Shown here: positions 1 through 9,400 of the stretch, in pieces | Layout of the letters: the number at the start of each line of letters is the position of its first letter | Numbering within the stretch: the stretch's first letter is position 1 | Source of the DNA: Branchiostoma floridae | Lineage: Eukaryota > Chordata > Leptocardii > Amphioxiformes > Branchiostomatidae | Assembly (NCBI RefSeq): GCF_000003815.2 | Contig: NC_049997.1 | Span: 13,022,261 to 13,086,260, forward strand | Direction of reading: 5' to 3' | Length of the DNA: 64,000 bases | Program-made: the position numbers and the translations under genes | Notes under the pieces: generated by a model | The model's database searches: none | Told to the model about the DNA's origin: nothing | The model's input: the letters and a program-made list of their open reading frames with translations, nothing else

Positions 1-246
1 CCTACATATTGTTGTTTTTGTCTGTGTAAAAGGAAATTCTAATATTAGACGAAATATGACATTTGTGGTTTCTTCAAGTTGTGTTTGCCTTAGCAATGTT
101 GCCGTTGTGAATGCATTACTCATGTATCGCCCACATTTTGCTTTTATCATTCTCAACGTGATGTATGATCCTCACTTTCTCTTTATGATTTTATACAAAG
201 TATGAATTCTGGTATTAACCGTGTTTTTCTTTATGAACTGCTTCAG
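1..246 (+). other. Intron of the polycystin-1-like gene
   Basis: AT-rich sequence ending in an AG acceptor at 245-246. No open frame joins to the first exon, and nothing else was recognised here. Confidence 0.6.
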
Positions 247-422
247 TTGTAGTACAAACAGTTTCTCGGCTGCTACAAATGCTGCCGGACGGAAATATGG
301 CTGTTCTTGACACCTCCGTGGGACTTTTCAACATGGAAGAAATAGATGTCAACTCAGCAGACGTTTCCCCTAAACAACAGCTAAAAGCCATAAAAGACGA
401 CCAAGTGCAGTTTAAGCTACAG
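247..422 (+). CDS. PKD1-like exon 1 in window, pre-GPS/GAIN region
   Basis: Frame VVQTVSRLLQMLPDGNMAVL onward. The acceptor is cttcag, and two bases complete a split codon. The end CAG|gttagc is in phase 0. Helical, polar sequence typical of the region upstream of the GAIN fold in polycystin-1 proteins. There is no marker motif, so identity rests on continuity with later exons. Confidence 0.7.
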
Positions 423-3400
423 GTTAGCTCCAAACCTCAGTTTAATGCCACTTTTACTGCTCATTAAGGTATATTTCTTTACATGCCTGAGAACACGATT
501 GGACTTTTTCTGTATTTTGTTTTAGTAATGTATACCTTTGCTTCACTGAAACCTTGTCTTCAAAATGCAAAGTGGAAACCTGGTTTTTACATAAAAACGT
601 ACACATGGAAGTAGATTGGTAATTAATAATGAATCAATAATCACTCGTATTTGATATGCATTTATCTTCAATTTGCAGCTTCGTAATGCTGGTTTGTCGT
701 TGGCTGAAGCCACTGAAAGAACAACAAACGCCTTGCTGGCCATTTTGCCAAATGCAGAGGACTACGATAATACATTTGAAGACGACAATGTCATTGTAGT
801 TATTGCAAGGTCCACTACTGATTACAACGTGATTCTCCGTGGTGGTCAAGTCAATATTTCAGCCACAAACTGTTCGCTTAATGACGATACAGATGCTACG
901 GTCAGTGAGTTTCTTCTTTTATTTCTTTATTTTTTTATAGATCATTTTTACCTTGTATTCGTACTCAGTGCACGTTCTTTTGTTTCTTATTGAATCAAAA
1001 TAGCATGCGGTCATTCCCCTGAAATATCAAGGAACAAGTATACATCCCTGTTTAGATTGTAAGCAAACTCATATGAAGGCAAACTGAAATGTTTAAAAAG
1101 TCTATTTCCTAAAATGAAAAGAAAAGATCTTATTAGACCTAAAAGCATAAAACGTCTTATATATATGTAAGAAAGGATATATGTGCAAAATTGCTATTGA
1201 AAAATGCAAATTCCTAGATTGTCCGATCGTCAAATTAATCATATTCTCATATTCTGTAACAGATGGTGGAGATGGAGAGAAACCTGTTTTCCTGGAACGC
1301 ATCCACCTTTGGACAAAACGTCACTACGCCCATATTCATGATTTCGTTGGGAGACCAAAACGTTGACAGCTGTAATTGGCAGCTGGATCTGACGACTCCT
1401 ATGGCATTAGAACTAACAGAGCAACCAACGCGACGACGCAGAGCTCTACAGGACAGTGCACTTGTAGAGGAACAGTTAGCAGTTAGTGGTGACAATAGTG
1501 GAAGAAGAATAAGCAACACGACCATGGTCTACCATGCTTTCGACGTACCGGCTGCTACGGTTCTCGTTGTGATGCAACTCTCGTGGTGGAATCACGATGC
1601 AACCTATAGGGTCTTCTTCCGTTACGACTCACTACCGACAGAGGAGGTTTATGACGACGTGAAGGTAGTCAGGGAGGAAGATGTTGTTCTGGCTTGGCAT
1701 CGCGGCACACACAGCCTACGAACGTGGATACCTAACGTCGACCGGCGCCGGGGAAAGCTATACGTTGGGATACAGACAGCGGGTATTCTATCACATAATC
1801 ATAACTATAGTAAAGTATGATAATGATGATCATACTAATGTAAGAATTGTAATGATGACATTTTTGTTTGATTACATCTTGCAGCGATCGTCAATTGTCC
1901 TCGTTAGTTCTATTGTAATCAAAATATCATGATCATATCTAACAAACGGCTTAAACCATTTTCTTGTCATTGGAAAGATGCTAAAGATATTAACTTTTTA
2001 GGACCTCGTACTCTCCTGCAAACTGCACCATCGCCTGAAGATTACAAACTGCAGGCATCCACAGTAAGTTGTATCAGTTGGGAATATACATCAGAGGAGT
2101 GGGAAGGCGACAACTGTGGGGTGAGCACATTCTGATACATTTTACTTAACTTAGATGTAGTAACTTTCTATGCGTAGTCATGTGTACCAATTGCTAACCG
2201 TGGTAATTTAACGCCAGCAAAGCTGCACTATGACGTGATTAAGATTTTTCTCTGCCATACATTTCAAACTGAAACTATTGCAATTATTGCTGTAATAATC
2301 AAACTAATCTCCAAGCAGATCCTACGGTAGCATAATCTCCAAGAAGATCCTAAGGTGGCATAAGATAGTATCAAAAGCTTCCAGAGGTGTGATGCCGGCA
2401 TAGGAGTGTGTTTGGCTAGCCATAATAATCAAACCAACTGGCAGCTTGTACACCTCACTGACCTGTCACTCTAAAAATCATTCGTGTAACTTGAATGTAA
2501 AAATATATCCTTTTTTAACATCCTCAAATGGCAATTTGAAAGAGTTTGTCTCAACCAAGTTATGCTTATTTTTCAACAGGTTCTCGTGGACCTATCCAAC
2601 AGTGCCATCAGATGTAATTGCAGCTTTTCTAGGCCGAAGGCTGTAATCGGTGGCAGTGTGCATTTCCCTCCAAACTCTATTGATTTCGACAAAGTCTTTG
2701 GAGACCCTGATATCCTCACTGAAAACAACATTGTCTTTTACGTGGTCATCGCCGAGTGGGCTCTCTACATTCTATTGATGATCATCCTCAATGTGGACTT
2801 TCAGCGTCTTTGTGTGGGTAGCATTTTCTAGCAATCACAACTGCGGTAATGGTAATATATCTTCTTCCACATCTTTCCAATTTTTTCCCTCCATGAAGAT
2901 GGAGGTATTGCTGACATACTGTAATCAGTCTGAACGTTATGTGGGGTATATCTCAAGAACCGCTGGAAGGTTTGCAGTGGTTTTCAGTAGGTTGGTAGGT
3001 TTAAGGATGGTGATGGTGCAGGTCTATTTTGGGCATCCTGTTGGTTGCCTTGGTACTGCAACAGCATATTTTGTGGTATATCTTTGCACCTGGACTTGCT
3101 GTGGTGTTGATTTTTATGTGGCAGGTACTAGTATAAGGTTGATGCTCATTTGGTGTGAAGTTCGGCCTTTTAGCTATTTCTTTGTACATAATATTTTTAA
3201 TCCTAATAATTTCTGCAGCAGGAGAAGATAGGTCATGACTCAACAGCTCCGACCAGGAAGGACCAGTTGGCACAAGTGACAGTTCTTCCGCCAGACAGGA
3301 TGCCAGCCCCATATCTATACCACATCACTATAAACACTGGCTCCATGTTTGGTGCTAGCACATCCGCACGCATTGGGTTTCAAATATTCGGATCAAGGTG

Positions 3401-6400
3401 CAAGACAGCAGTGAAAACGTTAAATCCTGGTGGAGAAGTAAGTGTGATGCAGTCTCTATTCTTTTTCGTTTTTGCATGCTACCCATCAGGCGGTAGGGTC
3501 TTCCTGTCCATACGGTACCTTAGTAAATAGTCTTTTTTTTTTCGTTACTTTCCGTAAATTTGAAGTGTTGCCACTTTAAGCTTACAGTGTTGCCACTTTT
3601 TTTCGCACTTTGTATGTATTGGCTTGAGACAAGGCGTGAATAATTACTAAAACAGGTTTCCATAACTCTTTGTTTGTGTACATTTTTCAGGCATTGCTAC
3701 GTGGTGGGTCGTATGACTTCATCATGCCCATGAAGAAGCCACTTGGTCACTTAGAACTACTGCATATCTGGCACGACAACGCTGGCGGTGGTGACACTGC
3801 GTCCTGGTTCCTGAGAGACGTAATCGTCAAGGATATGCAAGCTCACATAGTGTAAGACACATGCAAGCATACGCCAAAAAGTAGTTACTCAAGCAACTGG
3901 ATATGGTTTTGGAAACGGTCAGACGTTCCGGATAGAATCCACTATCCTTCGTTAGTGACACTGAAGTGATCTGGAAAAGACTGATCTTTTATACCCTAAC
4001 TATGAATGAAGACAATTTTGGATGTCCAATCGGAATCATTGTAAGACAAGTCAAGCTGAAGACAATTTGGATTCCAATAGCAAACAAAGGAAGGAACCAT
4101 ATCCAGTTGCTTGAGTAACTACTTTTTGGCGTGTCTTATTACCTGGATGTCTAACCTACATCGACATGCAAGCATAATTTAGCTTTTCATATTTATGAGC
4201 ATCAACTGTTTCATTGCTGCTATACAATTTCTGACGTGGCAGTCGTTCGTCAGTATTTGCTAGTTTCAAACCACGTGCGAAACAAAGATCTATCTAATAC
4301 TAGTTGGTGTATAATTAAAACTAGCAATTAGGTATCCTGTGCTTGTGAAGATACAAATAAAAAACCTGTAACATATACATGCCATTTTGTTAGTAATTTG
4401 TTAGTGCTACTTAAAAAAAACAAGGCTAGAGAATAGTACATCCACGTCTTCATCCGGGATATTCAATTCACGTTTGCAGATACCAGTTCGTTTGTTATGA
4501 TTGGTTGTCTGATGTGAGAGGTGACTGCCAGGTTGAACAGGTTCTACACGCAGCGACTCGCGAACAACAGCAATCCTTCAGTACGCTGTTCCGAGAGAAC
4601 ACGGACGCACTGTTCTACGATCAACACGTGTGGACCTCTCCTTTCGTGGCACCTGAAGGTATTGAAAGAGTTTCACGTTTTCTAATCTTACTGCATTACG
4701 ATTCAGAACGCCTCGTTTTATCATATACGGATTAAAAAATGTATACATGTATGGAGAAATAATCCATTACATCAATGATAAACTATCAAAGACACAAGGT
4801 CAGTTCCTGTAGTTAATGATTTTGAGTTGTTAGTATTTACTTATGTTGAGCCTGAGTTAGATACGTTATTTCTCCTATGTTCGATTATTTACGTTTTATG
4901 TTGTATGATTATTGTTCATGTTGATTGAATTGTCGCAGGGCTCCCTTGGAAATTAGTCTGCTATAAGGGACTACTCTACAAGATCAATAAATAACTAGAT
5001 AAAAGAGATACGTTTTGAGTGTGCCCTTTACTTGTTCCGTAGTGTCCGGCTTTTCCAAGTCAGAACGACTGTCCTGTTGCTTGGCTATTGTCAGCAGTAT
5101 GATGGTGGCCAGTGCTATGTGGTACAGGGATGACAACGATGATTCTACCACAAACATCGTGTATAACCTGGGATTTGTGCGATTCACGTTACAAGTAAGA
5201 CATGGCTTCACGGTAACAATGTTCCTTTCTAATTTCTATAGAACATCATAAGTATATGCTTCTCATTATTGAGAGCATTCCTTGAAAGTTATTGAGAAGT
5301 TACGTTTTTTAGATAAGAAGCAGCAATTTTGATTACTTTAACTCAATCAATAATTTCATAATCGCTCAACTTTATCACAGGAGCTGTACGTGAGCCTGGT
5401 GACGACTGTTATGGTCGTACCTGTTACCGTGGTACCAGTTCTGCTGTTCGGAAGAATACCCGTTCCGTCACAGCTTCGGGAATGCAACGTAGTTCAAGTC
5501 CATGTATGTTGTTCTTTGGTTCCATAATATGTCATCTGAAACGTATATTAAAGTTTTCTTCCCTGTACCATTTCATGTTTTTTAGCAGATAACTTTTGAA
5601 TCTAAGAAAAAAATAAATGAAAAAGGTAGACATTAATGTAAAAAAAATGCTGTATGCTATTTCTTCGTGCTATTTCATTTTGTTTTCATTATACCTAATA
5701 ATGATCAACACTTGCATAAACTGTCCTCTGGAATATATTTTTGTTTCCCTTTTACTTTCATGGTTTTTAGAAGATTACGTCTAAATCTAAAAAAAAAGTA
5801 GATAAAAAGGTACATATTAATGGAAAAACATACTGTATGCTATTTCCCATTGTTTGTTTTAATGGACAGCAATCCTGGAATAGCTGATATTCTACAGATT
5901 CTATTCATGCCTTCATTTTGATTTTATCATACCACATAATGATCAACACTTCATCATACTCTTTATTCCCTTGCCATGGACAGCTGAAAAACGACTGTCC
6001 CACTGGCCGAAGTACGTGGCGTGGTCTATAGTGGTGATTGTGTCCATCGTCTCGTCGTTCTTTGTCATCCTGTACGGACTGGACTGGGGAAGGGAGAAGA
6101 GTGAAGCCTGGCTAAAGAGCTTCTTCCTCTCATTTTGTATCTCAAGTCTTTTTACGGAGACTGCTCTGGTACTATTTGTTCGCACTTTTATTGTTTTGGT
6201 CATTTTCCGTTGTTCGATATTGTTCTCCCATATACCAGATGGTTTTCATATGCTACTTATATCGGTGAATAGTATCATCAGCTTGATACGTAACTGAATA
6301 AAGATAATCTTTTGACACAACGATTGATTTTTCTCACCAACGTTTCGGTGACCGTCTTCATGGCAATTCTGACGGGTTTACGTTGCTGCTCACCGTTAAG

Positions 6401-9400
6401 ATGTGGTCACAAAACGGAAAGAGTGCATTAAGCGGTCTGTAAATATGCATTAAATACTTTACGTTATGTGCCCGTATCTGAACTGTGAGTAGCGACACCT
6501 GTCCTGCAGTATAATGTGAACCAGTCAGAATTGCCATGAAGAAGGTGACAGACGGTCACCGAAACGTTGGTGAGAATAAAGCAATGGTTGTGTAAAAAGA
6601 GTTTCTTTATTCATATGCTGCTTAGTAAAGAACTCTCACTATTTTTCCATCAGATATTTTTCCTGGCGCTACTAGCTACCTGGATCTGTAAGCCAGCGTC
6701 TTCAAAGAAGCAGAAGACGTACGACATCAAGGAAGAAGAACTACGCTTGCACCTTTTGAACATGAAAGGTAACTCCATGTTCTAAATATTCGTGTTATAT
6801 TTAGGACACCAGAAAACCCCAGAACACCCAATGTGGTGTTTGTCTGTCAATAAATTTTCCTTTCTCCAGATATAGTCCAGGTATCTGTCACAAAATGAGC
6901 TGTCATTCTATTCCAAATGTAGCATATCATTTAGCATATTGCAATAATATGTCGTTGATTTTTTTCCTTTTATCTTATCGATAGATGCAGTTCAATAATT
7001 GCTATACATAAGAAAAAGGAATTTTGTCCCTCTTCATTTTGTTAAGATTTCTCTAATCTTTTTATGGATTGGCAAAGGATTGTAAAATTTGACCAGAGGG
7101 TTATCCCAATGCTTTTGTAAAATTCAAAGCCATGATGATTTCTATGTTTAACTTTTCAGTTCCAAAGAAGGTTTACCCGCCTGGAGAAAAATCCGTGCAA
7201 AGGATGAAAAGAAAGAACGAGCAGCGGCAGAAGTTCGTCTTGCTCCTGAAGGACTTTGTTGTCCTGTTCCTGTTTGTCGTGGTTCTGTTCTTCATCAGCC
7301 AGCAGGACAAAGACCCGTTTGCTTTCAACGCATCGCAGACGTTGTCCGGCAGTCTCACAGAAGATTTTGATTCGGTAGGGGACTACCTAAACATCAACAA
7401 AACCATACTAAGCTTATACAAGCCTTATCCTAGAGTATAATCAAGTTGTCTTTCTTTCGGGGTGAAGATTTGCTCGTTGTCTGATAATTTTAGGGACATC
7501 TATTAGATATTACATTTACTAAGCTGTTCATTTGCCACAGATTACTACTGCTGACGAGTTCTGGACATGGACCGAGGAGATCCTCCTGCCTGTTTTGTAC
7601 CCGTCGTTCTGGTACAATGGGTGGAAGATGAAGTATCTAGACCGACAGTTTCCTCTGTATACTGAAGCATTCAGAATCGGACCGCCACGACTTACTCAAA
7701 TGAGAGAGACGCCAGGTGTGTACTGAAACAATAGATGTTCTTTGTTTTATATTCGATTGTTACTAGTACTATGTTTTATATTGAAATTGTTGCTAGTACT
7801 ATGTTTGATATTGGATTGTTACTAGTACTAGTATGTAGCTTATCACTATACCTGTTTAGCTTACAAAATATCGATGATGAGCGTTAACAATATTTGCCTT
7901 AAGGTAATGATATGGCCATTAAGTTTTGTGAGGTTTTTGTCATCTTTAATGTATTAACTTGCATAGTTACGTTCTTCATGGTCAAAGAATTTTACTTTTA
8001 GCAATGGCTTAACTATGAGTCGTGATAATTTGCTTAATACGTAAATCTGCTTTCTTGACAGTGGGTAAAACAAAGACAACAGTGTATGACTGGTTAGTGT
8101 GTATTGTTGACAATGTTATTGTTACCATATACAGATACTACTGAACTAGACAACTTTTCAAATGGTTGGGTGGTTGCCGGAAATGCTTCATCTGTATGTT
8201 GGCATTTTAATATCACAAGCATTGCGACACACAATCCAGACTGTATCTCAGAATACTCCGTGGAGTTTCCCATCGCCCTCACTGAAGCCACATCCGCCTT
8301 CACCGATCTTCAGCGTAACCATTGGATTGACAAGTACACAAAGAGTCTGGTTCTGGAACTGTCATTCTACTACCCATCTCGTAAGTTATTCAGCAGCTTG
8401 AAAATGACCATAAATCGGGAGGAAATCGGACATCTTTCTACATCTGCATCTGTAGGAACACACAGGTTATTCCAGTATGAAAACGTCTCTGATTATGGCG
8501 TGATGATAGCCCATATTCTCTTCATTTTGATGTTTCTGGTTTGTCTCATCAAAGAATCGATAGCTATCAAGAAAGAGGGGATGGCGTTTTTCAGTTCCGT
8601 CTGGAATCTGACTGCGTTTTTGAGCATACTGGGATCTATAGCCGTCATCTGTGCTTTTGGGATAAGGTACCACTTCGCATCCACAGCTCTGGACAAGATA
8701 GTAGAGGCAACAGGTTGGTACAAGTAACATAGAACTGTATAGTAAAGAATTCCTATTCAGTGAACATATTGTTCATGTTTTCCTGTTACACAGGACGAAA
8801 GAGTTTATATGCCATAGATAGCACTTCGTTTATGACTTTCACAGCCTAGTAGAATGTATCTGCAATGAGACCTGCATGAAATCCCTTTTGGTTTTGATAG
8901 TCACACTTGCCTTAAATCTTTATGCAAAATTATCATTTTTTTACACCCCTCAACATGTCTAGGTGAACTTGGAATAGATCAGTTTGTCGACTTCGGGACA
9001 GCTTTTTGGTGGGATGACGCCCTCAAATACATGCTCGCGGCCTTAGTCTTCGTTAACACACTGACGCTACTCCGTGTGGTCAAGTTCAGCAAGACCATCG
9101 CCTACTTTCTTGCTCTGCCTGGTGCCATGAAAAATGACCTGATGGGGTTTTCAGTCATAAGTGCCATTGTTTTTACGGCCTTCAGCTCTTCAGGTATTAT
9201 GTTTACTTCAATACAATGAATCCTCTTCAAGACATTTGTACAAGTACAAAGGACAATTTTGGTGCCGGTCATAAGTTAGAATACATACAATCGAGTGTGC
9301 TGCCTTTATGTCCTGTAGTAACCAATTCTTTCTCCAACACAGGAATGCTGGTATTTGGAACAAGCATGAAGGCTTATACAAATGTCATACACACCAATTT

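Noticed and set aside
1181-1366. Overlapping + strand frame at the start of polycystin exon 3
   Set aside because: It stops inside the exon; the other frame continues for 520 nt with GAIN-like sequence.
8062-8092. Small open stretch with AG and GT borders that could be a polycystin exon
   Set aside because: Exons 7541-7715 and 8135-8713 already join in phase; inserting this piece breaks the frame or needs a poor donor.
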